Source: Microbacteriaceae bacterium
GTDB taxonomy: Bacteria > Actinomycetota > Actinomycetes > Actinomycetales > Microbacteriaceae
NCBI GenBank assembly: GCA_003852775.1
Contig: RDDZ01000039.1
Coordinates: forward strand, 27,992-91,991
Direction: 5' to 3'
DNA length: 64,000 bases
The position numbers and the translations under genes were made by a program. The notes under the pieces are model-generated. The model was not told where the DNA came from, did no database searches, and saw nothing but the letters and a program-made list of their open reading frames with translations. Of the stretch, positions 33,430 through 43,329 are shown in pieces (within the stretch, counting starts at the first letter, position 1; each line of letters begins with the position of its first letter).

Positions 33430-35466
33430 ATGACGAACCCCACCGTCGAGCAGCTCATCGCGCGCAGCAATCGCCTGGGCGCGAACCCGGCCAACACCAA
33501 CTACGCGGGCGGCAACACCTCCGCGAAGGGCACCGCGAAGGATCCCGTCACGGGAGTGGACGTCGAGCTGCTGTGGGTCAAGGGTTCGGGCGGCGACCTC
33601 GGCACGCTCACCGAGAAGGGGCTCGCTGTGCTGCTCCTCGACCGGATGCGCGCTCTCGTCGACGTCTACCCGGGCGTCGAGCGCGAGGATGAGATGGTCG
33701 CAGCCTTCGACTACTGCCTCTTCGGCACGGGCGGTGCCGCGCCGTCGATCGACACGGCTATGCACGGCCTCGTCGACGCCGCGCATGTCGACCACCTGCA
33801 TCCCGACTCGGGCATCGCCTTCGCGACAGCGAAAGACGGCGAGAAGCTCACGAAGAAGGCTTTCGGCGACAAGGTCGTGTGGGTGCCCTGGCGACGCCCC
33901 GGCTTCCAGCTCGGCCTTGACATCGCGGCGATCAAGCGCGACAACCCGCAGGCCGTGGGCTGCATCCTCGGCGGACACGGCATCACGGCGTGGGGCGACA
34001 CGAGCGACGAGGCCGAGAGGAACAGCCTCTGGATCATCGAGACGGCGCAGAAGTACCTCGATGCGAAGGGCAAGAAGAACCCCTTCGGCAAGACCGTCAA
34101 GAAGAACGCGGCGCTCCCCGAGGCGGAGCGCCGCGAGAAGGCCGCCGCGCTCTTCCCGACGATCCGCGGCCTCGCGAGTCACGACAAGCCCATGGTCGGT
34201 CACTTCACCGACGACCCGCGCGTGCTCGACTTCCTCGCATCCGAGAAGGCTCCCGCCCTCGCGGCGCTCGGCACGAGTTGCCCCGACCACTTCTTGCGCA
34301 CGAAGGTCAAGCCGATGCTGCTCGACCTGCCGGCGAACGCATCCGTCGAGGACTCGATCGCGCGCCTGCGCGAGCTGCATGAGGCCTACCGCGCCGACTA
34401 CACGGCGTACTACGAGAAGCACGCGACAGCCGACGCGCCCGCGATGCGCGGCGCCGACCCGGCGATCGTGCTCGTGCCGGGTGTCGGCATGTTCAGCTTC
34501 GGCGCGACCAAGCAGACGGCCCGGGTAGCGGGTGAGTTCTACCTCAACGCCATCAACGTCATGCGGGGCGCCGAGTCCATCTCCTCCTACACGCCCATCT
34601 CCGACGCCGAGAAGTTCCGCATCGAGTACTGGGCGCTCGAGGAGGCGAAGCTGCAGCGCATGCCGAAGCCGAAGTCGCATGCGACGCGCGTCGCCTTCGT
34701 GACGGGCGCCGCATCCGGCATCGGCAAGGCCATCGCGACCCGCCTCGCCGCGGAGGGCGCGTGCGTCGTCATCGCCGACCTCGACGCCTCGAAGGCCCAG
34801 GCCGCCGCGGCCGAACTCGGCAACGCGGATGTCGCGATCGGCGTCCAGGTCGACGTGACCGACGCCGAGCAGGTCGAGGCGGCGATCGCGGATGCCGTGC
34901 TCGCCTTCGGAGGCGTCGACCTCGTCGTCAACAACGCAGGCATCTCGCTCTCGAAGCCGCTGCTCGAGACCACCGAGAAGGACTGGGACCTGCAGCACGA
35001 CATCATGGCGAAGGGCTCGTTCCTCGTGGCGAAGGCTGCGGCGCGCGTGCTCATCGAGCAGGGCATGGGCGGCGACATTGTCTACATCGCGTCGAAGAAC
35101 GCTGTGTTCGCGGGCCCCAACAACATCGCCTACTCGGCGACGAAGGCCGACCAGGCCCACCAGGTGCGCCTCCTCGCGGTCGAGCTCGGCGAGCACGGCG
35201 TGCGCGTCAATGGGGTCAACCCCGACGGCGTCGTGCGCGGCTCGGGCATCTTCGCCTCCGGATGGGGCGCGAACCGCGCGAAGACGTACGGCATCCCCGA
35301 GGACGACCTCGGCAAGTTCTACGCGCAGCGCACGATCCTCAAGCGCGAGGTGCTGCCCGACAACGTCGCGAACGCGGTCGCCGCCATCACGGGCCCCGAC
35401 TTCTCGCACACGACGGGTCTGCACATCCCGGTCGACGCGGGTGTCGCCGCGGCGTTCCTGCGGTAG
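33430..35466 (+). CDS. rhaD: Bifunctional rhamnulose-1-phosphate aldolase / short-chain dehydrogenase
   Basis: A 678-residue fusion. Residues 1 to about 410 are a class II aldolase/adducin-type domain cleaving rhamnulose-1-phosphate to DHAP and L-lactaldehyde (MHGLVDAAHVDHLHPDSG zinc histidines; GGHGITAWGD). Residues about 420-678 are an NAD-dependent short-chain dehydrogenase (VAFVTGAASGIGKAIATRLA; VNNAGISL; AYSATKADQ) that would oxidise the lactaldehyde. This RhaE/W-type fusion is known in rhamnose operons of Rhizobium and actinobacteria. It is preceded by the mutarotase and followed by the kinase after 6 bp. Confidence 0.93.
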   Translation: MTNPTVEQLIARSNRLGANPANTNYAGGNTSAKGTAKDPVTGVDVELLWVKGSGGDLGTLTEKGLAVLLLDRMRALVDVYPGVEREDEMVAAFDYCLFGTGGAAPSIDTAMHGLVDAAHVDHLHPDSGIAFATAKDGEKLTKKAFGDKVVWVPWRRPGFQLGLDIAAIKRDNPQAVGCILGGHGITAWGDTSDEAERNSLWIIETAQKYLDAKGKKNPFGKTVKKNAALPEAERREKAAALFPTIRGLASHDKPMVGHFTDDPRVLDFLASEKAPALAALGTSCPDHFLRTKVKPMLLDLPANASVEDSIARLRELHEAYRADYTAYYEKHATADAPAMRGADPAIVLVPGVGMFSFGATKQTARVAGEFYLNAINVMRGAESISSYTPISDAEKFRIEYWALEEAKLQRMPKPKSHATRVAFVTGAASGIGKAIATRLAAEGACVVIADLDASKAQAAAAELGNADVAIGVQVDVTDAEQVEAAIADAVLAFGGVDLVVNNAGISLSKPLLETTEKDWDLQHDIMAKGSFLVAKAAARVLIEQGMGGDIVYIASKNAVFAGPNNIAYSATKADQAHQVRLLAVELGEHGVRVNGVNPDGVVRGSGIFASGWGANRAKTYGIPEDDLGKFYAQRTILKREVLPDNVANAVAAITGPDFSHTTGLHIPVDAGVAAAFLR

Positions 35467-35472
35467 GCGGGC

Positions 35473-36897
35473 ATGGCATCCGGCACGAGCGTCGGCACCG
35501 TCGCCGCCGTGGACCTCGGCGCGACGAGCGGCCGCGTCATCCTCGGTCACCTCGACGACGGCGCGCTGCGCCTCGAGGAGGTCGCCCGTTTCGCGAACGC
35601 GCCCGTGCGCACGCCCGACGGGCTGCACTGGTCGATCACCGAGCTGTACCGCGACGTCGTCGAGGGCCTCGCGGAGGGCGTGCGCCGCTCCCCCGGCCTG
35701 CTCTCGATCGGTATCGACTCGTGGGCCGTCGACTACGCGCTCCTGCGCGACGGACGGATGCTGGGCGAGCCGTACTCGTACCGCGACGACCGCAACCTCG
35801 CGGCCGTCGACGTCGTGCACGATCGCGTGCCGGCATCCGAGCTGTATGCACGCAACGGCCTGCAGCACCTGCCGTTCAACACGCTCTTCCAGCTCACGGC
35901 CGACCGGCTCGCGGGCTCGCTCGACCGCGCCGACAGCTTCCTGCTGATCCCCGACCTGCTCGCCTTCTGGCTCACCGGGCGCCAGGTCGCCGAGCGCACG
36001 AACGCGTCGACGACGGGCCTCGTCGAGGTCTCGACCGGCCGCTGGGACACCGCGCTCATGGAGCGGCTCGACATCCCCGCGCACCTCGCACGCGCCCTCG
36101 TGGACCCCGGCACCGTGCTCGGCCCGCTGCTGCCGAGCGCGCTGCGCGGCACGGGGAAGACGGATGCGGTCGTCACGGCCGTCGGCTCGCACGACACCGC
36201 CTCCGCGGTCGTCGCGGTGCCGTCGACCGACCGCGACGTCGCCTACATCTCGTGCGGCACGTGGTCGCTCGTGGGCGTCGAGCTCGACCGGCCCGTCGTG
36301 AGCGAGGCGAGCCGGCTGGCGGGCTTCACGAACGAGGGCGGCGTCGACGGGTGCGTGCGCTACCTGCACAACGTCATGGGCCTGTGGCTGCTGTCGGAGT
36401 CGGTGCGCGAGTGGGAGAAGTCCGGCGAGCGCATCGAGCTCGCCGAGCTGCTCGCGGCCGCCGAGCAGGTCACGGGCGAGGTGCCGGTGTTCGACGCCGA
36501 CGACCCCGTGTTCCTCGCGCCGGGCGGCATGCCCGAGCGGATCGCGGCGTGGTTCGCCGAGCGCGGGATGCGGGCGCCGGCTTCGCGGGCCGAGCTCGTG
36601 CGCTCGATCCTGGTGAGCCTCGCCGAGGCGTACGCGGTGAACATCCGCCGCGCCTCCGAGCTCTCGGGGGTCGAGGTCCGCACCGTGCATCTGGTCGGCG
36701 GCGGCTCGCAGAACGCGCTGCTGTGCCGCCTCACCGCAGAGGCGACGGGCCTGCCCGTCGTCGCGGGTCCCGTGGAGGCGACGGCGATCGGCAACGTGCT
36801 CGTGCAGGCGCGCGCACACGGGCTCGTCACGGGGTCGCTCGAGGATCTCCGCGCCCTCGTCGCCCGCTCGTTCCCCGTCACCCGCTACGAGCCCTGA
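35473..36897 (+). CDS. rhaB: Rhamnulokinase
   Basis: A 474-residue FGGY-family sugar kinase phosphorylating L-rhamnulose. AAVDLGATSGRVILGHL is the N-terminal phosphate loop, LSIGIDSWAVDYALL a family signature, and SCGTWSLVGVELDRPV and HLVGGGSQNALLCRLTAEAT are the C-terminal ATP region. The enzyme completes the pathway with the genes upstream. Its stop lies 9 bp before the second 74-bp palindromic element. Confidence 0.93.
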   Translation: MASGTSVGTVAAVDLGATSGRVILGHLDDGALRLEEVARFANAPVRTPDGLHWSITELYRDVVEGLAEGVRRSPGLLSIGIDSWAVDYALLRDGRMLGEPYSYRDDRNLAAVDVVHDRVPASELYARNGLQHLPFNTLFQLTADRLAGSLDRADSFLLIPDLLAFWLTGRQVAERTNASTTGLVEVSTGRWDTALMERLDIPAHLARALVDPGTVLGPLLPSALRGTGKTDAVVTAVGSHDTASAVVAVPSTDRDVAYISCGTWSLVGVELDRPVVSEASRLAGFTNEGGVDGCVRYLHNVMGLWLLSESVREWEKSGERIELAELLAAAEQVTGEVPVFDADDPVFLAPGGMPERIAAWFAERGMRAPASRAELVRSILVSLAEAYAVNIRRASELSGVEVRTVHLVGGGSQNALLCRLTAEATGLPVVAGPVEATAIGNVLVQARAHGLVTGSLEDLRALVARSFPVTRYEP

Positions 36898-36905
36898 CGG
36901 GGCCC

Positions 36906-36979
36906 GAGTCATCCCTCGCTGACTGGTCGGTTTCTCGCCCTAAACCGCCGGAATGGGGCGAGAAACCGACCGGTCAGCG
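36906..36979. repeat. 74-bp palindromic element, copy 2
   Basis: It starts gag-T-catccctcgctgactgg and ends with the same accgaccggtcagcg as the copy at 16707-16780. The inner part differs (CTCGCCCTAAACCGCC), keeping GCCCC/GGGGC-like pairing with a mismatch. It sits between the convergent rhaB and rhamnosidase genes. The last 13 codons and stop of the rhamnosidase lie inside it. Confidence 0.85.
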
Positions 36980-39507
36980 CACGTGAACTCGTGCACGCCT
37001 GAGCCGACCTCGTGGCGGGTGCCGTCGGGCAGCTCGACCTCGCAGCGGGCCGACACCGGCACCTCGACCCGGAGCGTGAAGATGCCGCCGTCGATCGTCC
37101 ACGACGAGCTCGCCGTACCGTACGGCGTGCGCACGCTCCCCCGCGCCCACGTGAGCCCGCCACCCGGCAGCGGCCGCACGCGGAACCGGCGGTAGCCGCC
37201 CTCGATCGGCTCGAGACCCGCGATGCGGCGGTACATCCAGTCACCCACCGCGCCCGCGGCGTAGTGGTTGAACGACACCATGCCGCCCGTGTCCTCGCCC
37301 GTCTGCAGGTCGGCCGTGTTGACCGTGCCGTCGGGGCGCAGCGCGTCCCAACGCTCCCAGATCGTCGTGCCGCCCGACTCGACCATGTAGAGCCACGACG
37401 GGCACGAGGTCTGCAGGAGCAGCTCGTAGGCGTCGTCGAGCCGCCCGCTGTCCGAGAGCGCGAAGAGGATGAACGGCGTGCCCGTGAACCCGGTCTGCAG
37501 GTGCCCGCCCGCGTCGCGGATGAGGCGCACGAGGTTCTCGGCCATCCGCTCGGTCTCGGCACCCGCGGTCATGCCGAAGGCGAGCGGCAGCACGTAGCCC
37601 GTCTGGAACTCGGTGCCGAGGGTGCCCGCGCCGTCGGTGAAGACGTTGCGGTACGCCCGGATGACGCGCTCGCGTTCCGCGCGGAAGCGGCGGGCGTCGG
37701 CGTCCTCCCCGAGCAGCTCCGCGATCCGCGCGACGATCCCGTAGGAGTTCGCGAGATACGCCGTCGCGACCCAGCGTCCGCGGCGGAGCCAGCCCTTCAC
37801 ATCCGTGTCGGGCGCGGTCCAATCGCCGAAGTGGAACAGGAGGCGCCAGATGCGGCGCCGGTCGGGCCGCACCGAAAAGAGGCTCGCCCACCACGCCGCC
37901 GCCTCGAGGAAGCGGCGCATGGTCGGGTACTGGCGCCGCAGCATCCCGAGGTCGCCGCGCGCGAGGTACTCCGCCCACGGCGCGAGCACGCACACGTCGC
38001 CCCACGCGGCGGTCGCGACGACCGGGAACGGGTTGCCGGCCCGCGGCACGACCATGGGGATGCCGCCCCCGCGCGACTGCTCGGCGTTCACGTCGCGCAG
38101 CCACTTGCCGAGGAAGCGGCCCATGTCGAAGTTGTACGACGCGGTCGACGCGAACACGGCGTAGTCGCCCGTCCAGCCCTCGCGCTCGTCGCGCTGCGGG
38201 CAGTCGGTCGGGATGTCGACGAAGTTCGAGCGGCCACCCCAGCGGATCGCCGACTGCAGCCGGTTCAGCCGCTCGTCGGAGGCCGCGAACTCGCCCGTGT
38301 CCTCGAGGTCGGAGTGCAGCACGAGCGCCTCGAGCTCGAGGTCGGCGGGGTCGATGCCCGTGACGCCCACGTAGCGGAAGCCCATGTAGGTGAAGCGCGG
38401 CGAGTAGGTCTGCTCGCCGTCGACGCACGTGTAGGTGGCCGTCGCCTTCGCAGTGCGCAGCGACTTCACGAAGAGCTCGCCGTCGACCGTCACCTCCGCG
38501 TGCCGGAACACGACCGTCTGCCCGCGAGAGCCGCGGATGCGCGCGCGCACGACGCCCGCGAAGTTCTGCCCGAGGTCGTAGACGAGCTCGCCGCTCGGGG
38601 CGACGGTCTGCGCGACGGGCCGCAGCACCTCCTGCGCCCGCACGGGCTGCCCGTAGTCGGCGAGGAGTCGCGGACGCCCCGCGGGCTCCCCCGCGAGCGC
38701 CGCCGCCCGCCAGGTCTGCTGCTCGGGCGTCACCGTCGCGTCGAACGTCTCGCCGTCGTACCACTCGGCCATCCGCACGGGCCCGTCGGTGCTGACCTCC
38801 CAGTCGGGGCCGGTCGCGATCGTCTCGATCGTGCCGTCATCGTAGGCGAGGTGCAGCTCGAGGAGGAGGGCCTGGCGGTCGGCGTAGATGCGGTTCTTGC
38901 GCTTGTGGGTGAAGGATCCGACGGCCCACCCGCCCGCGACGGTCGCGGTGAGGGTCGCGTCGGAGGAGACGAGCCCGGTCACGTCGTACGTCTGGTACTG
39001 CAGCTGGTGGCGGTACGAGGTGAAGCCGGGCGCGAACCAGCGGTCGCCGACCTTGCGCCCGTCGAGCTCCAGCTCGTAGACCCCGAGCGCGGTCGCCTCG
39101 ATCCACGCGCGGCGCAGGCCGGGCCGCGCGGCCACCCGCGTGCGGAACACCATGGGCACGGGCGAGGCGTCCTTCGGGGTGCGGTACGCGGCATCCGTGA
39201 TCCAGCGCGCGGTCCACGGCGCTCCGAGACGGCCCGTGCGGAACGTCGCGGTCGCCTCGGCGGTCTCGCCGCTCGTGCCCGTCGCGACGACGTGCACGGT
39301 GTACTCGGTGCGCGGCTCGAGCGGCCCGCCGTAGACGGTCCCGAGCTGGTCGCGCGTCTCGACGCTCCAGCCGCCCGAGGTGATGCGCGCGTGGGCCAGC
39401 TCCTCCCCCGGCACGTCGGACTCGAGCGCGAACGCGATGCGCGGCGGCTCGTCCGTCACCAGCCCCGCCGCGAGCCCGTCGAGGGTGAGCGACGCGATCC
39501 GTATCAC
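36940..39507 (-). CDS. Alpha-L-rhamnosidase (GH78)
   Basis: An 855-residue protein releasing terminal alpha-L-rhamnose from plant glycosides or polysaccharides. Beta-sandwich domains fill the first 340 residues (EPRTEYTVHVVATGTSGETA; WIEATALGVYELELDGRKVG). The (alpha/alpha)6 catalytic domain follows, with the general acid in DCPQRDEREGWTGDYAVF and the base region GGTTIWERWDAL. There is no signal peptide, so the action is intracellular, on imported oligosaccharides. The GTG start overlaps the GH3 stop. The C-terminus CADRSVSRPIPAV is read from the palindromic element, so the native C-terminus was probably replaced. Confidence 0.92.
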   Translation of the reverse strand: MIRIASLTLDGLAAGLVTDEPPRIAFALESDVPGEELAHARITSGGWSVETRDQLGTVYGGPLEPRTEYTVHVVATGTSGETAEATATFRTGRLGAPWTARWITDAAYRTPKDASPVPMVFRTRVAARPGLRRAWIEATALGVYELELDGRKVGDRWFAPGFTSYRHQLQYQTYDVTGLVSSDATLTATVAGGWAVGSFTHKRKNRIYADRQALLLELHLAYDDGTIETIATGPDWEVSTDGPVRMAEWYDGETFDATVTPEQQTWRAAALAGEPAGRPRLLADYGQPVRAQEVLRPVAQTVAPSGELVYDLGQNFAGVVRARIRGSRGQTVVFRHAEVTVDGELFVKSLRTAKATATYTCVDGEQTYSPRFTYMGFRYVGVTGIDPADLELEALVLHSDLEDTGEFAASDERLNRLQSAIRWGGRSNFVDIPTDCPQRDEREGWTGDYAVFASTASYNFDMGRFLGKWLRDVNAEQSRGGGIPMVVPRAGNPFPVVATAAWGDVCVLAPWAEYLARGDLGMLRRQYPTMRRFLEAAAWWASLFSVRPDRRRIWRLLFHFGDWTAPDTDVKGWLRRGRWVATAYLANSYGIVARIAELLGEDADARRFRAERERVIRAYRNVFTDGAGTLGTEFQTGYVLPLAFGMTAGAETERMAENLVRLIRDAGGHLQTGFTGTPFILFALSDSGRLDDAYELLLQTSCPSWLYMVESGGTTIWERWDALRPDGTVNTADLQTGEDTGGMVSFNHYAAGAVGDWMYRRIAGLEPIEGGYRRFRVRPLPGGGLTWARGSVRTPYGTASSSWTIDGGIFTLRVEVPVSARCEVELPDGTRHEVGSGVHEFTCADRSVSRPIPAV

Positions 39508-41945
39508 GCGCCGCCCCCCGCCTTCCGGCCCCGGCGGAACGCCCGCAGCGCGCGGATCGGGTGCCCGGCCGCGAGCAGCTCGATCCCCTCGGCGGTGCTG
39601 TAGGTGAACGCACCGCCCGACGACATGGCGAGCGAGCGCATCGACGCCGACGGCATCATCCGCCACAGGAAGTAGCTGTTCTTGAGACGGATGTCGCGCT
39701 CGAGCGAGTCGGGCAGCGCGAGGGCCTCGCGGTAGGGCTTCGCGACGGCGCCGATGATGGCACGCGAGATGATCCGCCCGAAGAGCGTGCGCCGGGCGTC
39801 GCCGAGCCGCATCTCCATGTGGAGCCGACCGTGGCGCGGCTCCTCGGGCACCGGCCGACCGAGGAGGGCCGGGAACGAGGCCGGGATGGCCACGGGCGGC
39901 GCCGCGTAGTCGCGGTCGACCTCGGCCGGATACGGCGAGCGCGAGGTCGCGTGGCCGGTAACCGTGAGCGGCAGGCGGGCGCGGATGTCGGCGGCCGACG
40001 CCGCGAGGAGCACCTCGTAGTCGCCGTCCTCGAGCACCCAGTCGTGACGCTCGACGTCCCAGTAGGCGAGGTCGGCGAGCGCGAACTCGAGGCGGACGGG
40101 GGCCTCGCCTCCCGCGGGCACGCGCACCTTCGCGAAGGCGCGCAGCTCCTTCTCCGCCTTGAACACCGCGCTCGGGGCGTTCCGCACGTAGAGCTGCACG
40201 ACCTCGGCGCCGTCGCGGGCGCCCGTGTTGGCGACCGTCGCGGTCACGACGACGCGGTCGCCGTCGATCTCGAGCACCGCGTCCCGGTACGCGAAGGTCG
40301 TGTACGAGAGGCCGTGGCCGAACGGGTAGGCGAGCGGTGTGCCCGCGGCGTCGTAGAAGCGGTAGCCCACGTAGATCGACTCGGCGTACCGCGCGATCGC
40401 CCCGCGGTCGTAGTCGGCGTGGGCGCTCGTGTCCTCGACGCGGAACGGCCAGCTCTCCGCGAGGCGGCCGCTCGGGTCCGCCTCGCCGAACAGCAGGGCC
40501 GCGGCGGCCTCCCCTCCCCGCATGCCGGGCAGGTTCATGAGCAGCACCGAAGCGAGGCGGTCGGAGCTCGGCACCGCCACGGGCGCCCCCGCGAACAGCA
40601 CGAGCACGACGCGGGCCCCCTGATCGAGCAGCGCCTCGACGAGCGCCACCTGGTTGCTCGCGAGGCCGAGGTGCGTGCGGTCGAAGCCCTCGCTCTCCTC
40701 GAGGTCGGTGAGCCCGCCGAAGAACAGCACGGTGTCGGCGGCACGGGCGGCTTCGAGCGCGGCCGTCTCGAGCTCCGCGTCGCGCTCCTCGCGCATCGAG
40801 CGGAACCCCGGCTCGTAGCGGTAGGAGATGCCGCGGGCGTCGAAGGCGTCGCGCGGCGTCACGACGCTCGGCGGGTTGATGAGCGACGAGCCCGCACCCT
40901 GGAACCGCATCCGCTCGAAGAACTCGCCCACGACGAGGAGGGACCCGGATGCCGCGTCGAGCGGGAGCGTGCCGTCGTTCGCGAGCAGCACGGCGCCCTC
41001 GGTCGCGATCTCGCGCGCGAGCTCGGCGTGCGCCTCCGCGTGGTAGGGAAGCGCCTCGCGCTCGGGGTGGCGCGCGACGAGCTCGAGCACGCGCGCGACG
41101 GAGGTGTCGAGCACGTCGAGCGGCAGCGCTCCCGACCGCACCGCCTCGCGCAGGCTCTCGCGGTTGTGGGGCACCGATCCCGGCATGTCGAGGTCGCAGC
41201 CGGCGGCCACGCCCGCGACGCGGTCGTGGGTGGCGCCCCAGTCGGTCATCACGAGACCGTCGAAGCCCCACTCCTCGCGCAGGATGCCCGTGAGCAGCTC
41301 GCGGTTCTCCGAGGCGAAGGTGCCGTTGACCTGGTTGTAGGAGCACATGACCGTCTCCGGCCGCGCCTCCTTCACGACGCGCTCGAAGGCGCGCAGGTAG
41401 ATCTCCCGCAGGGCGCGCTCGTCGACGACGCTGTCGCCCACGAAGCGGTAGTCCTCGTTCGAGTTGGCGGCGAAGTGCTTGACCGAGGCGCCGACGCCCT
41501 GCGACTGCATACCGCGCACGACGGCGCTGCCGAAGACGCCCGAGACGAGCGGATCCTCGGAGAAGTACTCGAAGTCGCGGCCGCACAGCGGGCTGCGCTT
41601 GATGTTGACGCCGGGTGCGAGCAGCACGTCGACGCCGAGAGCGCGGCACTCCGCGCCGATCGCGACGCCCATCCGCTCGGCGAGCTCGGGGTTCCAGGTG
41701 CTCCCGAGGGTGACCGAGGTCGGGAACGCGGTCGAGTGCTCGTTGTCGGAGATCCCGAACCCGCCCGCCGACTCCCGCACCTTCCGCACGCCGTGCGGGC
41801 CGTCGGTGAGGAAGAGCGAACGGATGCCGAGACGCGGCACGGGGTGCGTGCGCCACGACTCGAGCCCCTCGAGCAGCAGCAGCTTCTCGTCGAGCGTGAG
41901 CTCGGCGAGCTGCTCGTCGACCGTCGTCGCCACGGCCTGCGTCAT
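39504..41945 (-). CDS. Glycoside hydrolase family 3 beta-glycosidase
   Basis: An 813-residue retaining glycosidase. The GH3 N-terminal barrel has KHFAANSNEDYR and the nucleophile region GFDGLVMTDWGATHDRVAGV. The GH3 C-terminal domain follows (TDTVLFFGGLTD-like AADTVLFFGGLTDLEESEGF), then a fibronectin-III-like domain (about residues 570-640). A final 140-residue extension carries a helical RMMPSASMRSLAMSSGGAF segment. No signal peptide is present. It probably works with the rhamnosidase on the same imported glycoside. The start overlaps the MFS stop; the track ORF extends into the MFS shadow. Confidence 0.92.
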   Translation of the reverse strand: MTQAVATTVDEQLAELTLDEKLLLLEGLESWRTHPVPRLGIRSLFLTDGPHGVRKVRESAGGFGISDNEHSTAFPTSVTLGSTWNPELAERMGVAIGAECRALGVDVLLAPGVNIKRSPLCGRDFEYFSEDPLVSGVFGSAVVRGMQSQGVGASVKHFAANSNEDYRFVGDSVVDERALREIYLRAFERVVKEARPETVMCSYNQVNGTFASENRELLTGILREEWGFDGLVMTDWGATHDRVAGVAAGCDLDMPGSVPHNRESLREAVRSGALPLDVLDTSVARVLELVARHPEREALPYHAEAHAELAREIATEGAVLLANDGTLPLDAASGSLLVVGEFFERMRFQGAGSSLINPPSVVTPRDAFDARGISYRYEPGFRSMREERDAELETAALEAARAADTVLFFGGLTDLEESEGFDRTHLGLASNQVALVEALLDQGARVVLVLFAGAPVAVPSSDRLASVLLMNLPGMRGGEAAAALLFGEADPSGRLAESWPFRVEDTSAHADYDRGAIARYAESIYVGYRFYDAAGTPLAYPFGHGLSYTTFAYRDAVLEIDGDRVVVTATVANTGARDGAEVVQLYVRNAPSAVFKAEKELRAFAKVRVPAGGEAPVRLEFALADLAYWDVERHDWVLEDGDYEVLLAASAADIRARLPLTVTGHATSRSPYPAEVDRDYAAPPVAIPASFPALLGRPVPEEPRHGRLHMEMRLGDARRTLFGRIISRAIIGAVAKPYREALALPDSLERDIRLKNSYFLWRMMPSASMRSLAMSSGGAFTYSTAEGIELLAAGHPIRALRAFRRGRKAGGGA

Positions 41946-43228
41946 CGCACCCCCTTGATGAAGCGGGTCGTGAGCGCCACGCCGAGGGCGAGCACGGCGC
42001 CGCCGATGAAGAGCGCCGTGTAGTTCGTCGAGTCCGCCGATCCGGCCATGAGGAGGGCGGCGCCGGCGAGCGGGGCGAGGGCGGTCGAGAGCGTCGCGGC
42101 GAGGTTGTAGATCGACATCCAGCGACCCGCCTGGTCGCGCTGCGGCACGAGGTCGCTCGCCATGGCGACGTCGACCGACCCGAACATGCCCGCGGCGCCG
42201 AGGATGAAGAGCACGGCCGCGAAGAACATCCCGAACCCGTCGGTGAACGCCATGAGGCCGAGACCCACGGCCGACAGCCCCGCTGCGAGGTAGATGAACA
42301 CCTTGCGGCGCTTGAGCTTGTCGGAGAGCATCCCCGACACGACGGCGAACGTCATGGTCACGAGGATGCCGATCCCGCCGACGAGCGCGAGCTTGCCGCC
42401 CGCCTCCTCGGCCGTGAAGCCGAGGCGGTCGATGACGAAGTAGAGCTGGTAGGTGGAGAGGAACGCGAGCGCGACCTGCATGAGCAGCTTGCCGACCCAG
42501 AGGAACGAGAAGTCGGGGTAGCGGCGCGGATTGAACACGAGGCTGCGGAAGGTCTCGGCGACGGTCGTGCGCGGGAGCTCGATGATGGGCTCGCGCACCG
42601 CGAGCATGAACACGACGCCGAGCACGGCGAAGGCCGCGACGGGCACGAGGAACAGCAGCAGGAGGTCCTGCGTGAGCAGGCCGCCGATGGAGTAGCCGAG
42701 CACGCCGCCGAGCTGGGTCGCGACGCCGATGATCGCGCCGACGGTGCCGCGCTGCGCCTTGGGCACGCGCTCCGCGACGACGGGCGCGATGGCCGCGGCG
42801 TTGGCGGCGCCCGCGAGCGACACGACACCCCAGCCGAGCAGCAGCACGGGCACCGAGTCGGCGAGCGCGACGATCGACGAGCCGAGCGCGAGGGTCGCGA
42901 GACCGCCGATGAGCCACGGGCGACGACGGCCGATGCGCGTGCGCGTGCGGTCGCTCAGCACCCCCGCGATGGGGCCCGCGACGACGCCGACGATCGCCCC
43001 GACCGTCGTCACGATCGCGAGCACGGCGACCTTGTCGTCGGGGGCGATGACACCGATCTTGTAGGGCAGGCTGAAGAGCGCGGGCATCATGACCGTGAGG
43101 TAGAGCCCGAAGTTCAGGAGGCCGTAGAGGGTGAGGAAGAGTCCCCCGACCTTCTTCTGCGGCTCGGGCGCCTCGGTGGCGGCGGATGCGGGGTTCGGCG
43201 CGGCGGGGACCGGGCTCTCGATGGTCAT
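41942..43228 (-). CDS. MFS sugar transporter
   Basis: A 428-residue 12-helix carrier. VLSDRTRTRIGRRRPWLIGG is the loop typical of glycoside-pentoside-hexuronide and similar sugar symporters. It begins with a 25-residue Pro/Ala-rich cytosolic tail. It is the first gene of an operon with the GH3 and GH78 enzymes, so it probably imports rhamnosides or beta-glucosides. A LacI-type palindrome lies just upstream. Confidence 0.88.
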   Translation of the reverse strand: MTIESPVPAAPNPASAATEAPEPQKKVGGLFLTLYGLLNFGLYLTVMMPALFSLPYKIGVIAPDDKVAVLAIVTTVGAIVGVVAGPIAGVLSDRTRTRIGRRRPWLIGGLATLALGSSIVALADSVPVLLLGWGVVSLAGAANAAAIAPVVAERVPKAQRGTVGAIIGVATQLGGVLGYSIGGLLTQDLLLLFLVPVAAFAVLGVVFMLAVREPIIELPRTTVAETFRSLVFNPRRYPDFSFLWVGKLLMQVALAFLSTYQLYFVIDRLGFTAEEAGGKLALVGGIGILVTMTFAVVSGMLSDKLKRRKVFIYLAAGLSAVGLGLMAFTDGFGMFFAAVLFILGAAGMFGSVDVAMASDLVPQRDQAGRWMSIYNLAATLSTALAPLAGAALLMAGSADSTNYTALFIGGAVLALGVALTTRFIKGVR

Positions 43229-43249
43229 GTCGACTCCATTGTCGGGTTG

Positions 43250-43278
43250 TCCCGCGCGCGGGAACTAGCGCGCGCTAG
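43250..43278 (-). promoter_or_regulatory. CTAGCGCGCGCTAG operator with adjacent TCCCGCGCGCGGGA palindrome
   Basis: CTAGCGCGCGCTAG (43265-43278) is a perfect 14-bp palindrome, and TCCCGCGCGCGGGA (43250-43263) is another immediately downstream on the transcribed strand. A TACGCT -10-like box lies just 5' of the first. The upstream LacI regulator is the likely ligand. Confidence 0.6.
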
Positions 43279-43329
43279 CTCAGCGTAGGCGACCATCCGC
43301 CCTCGCGCAAGGCGGCCGCGCGGCGGCGC

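Noticed and set aside
33403-36912. An 1169-codon minus-strand frame opposite the rhamnose genes
   Set aside because: Low-complexity charged composition and complete overlap with three recognised enzymes on the other strand.
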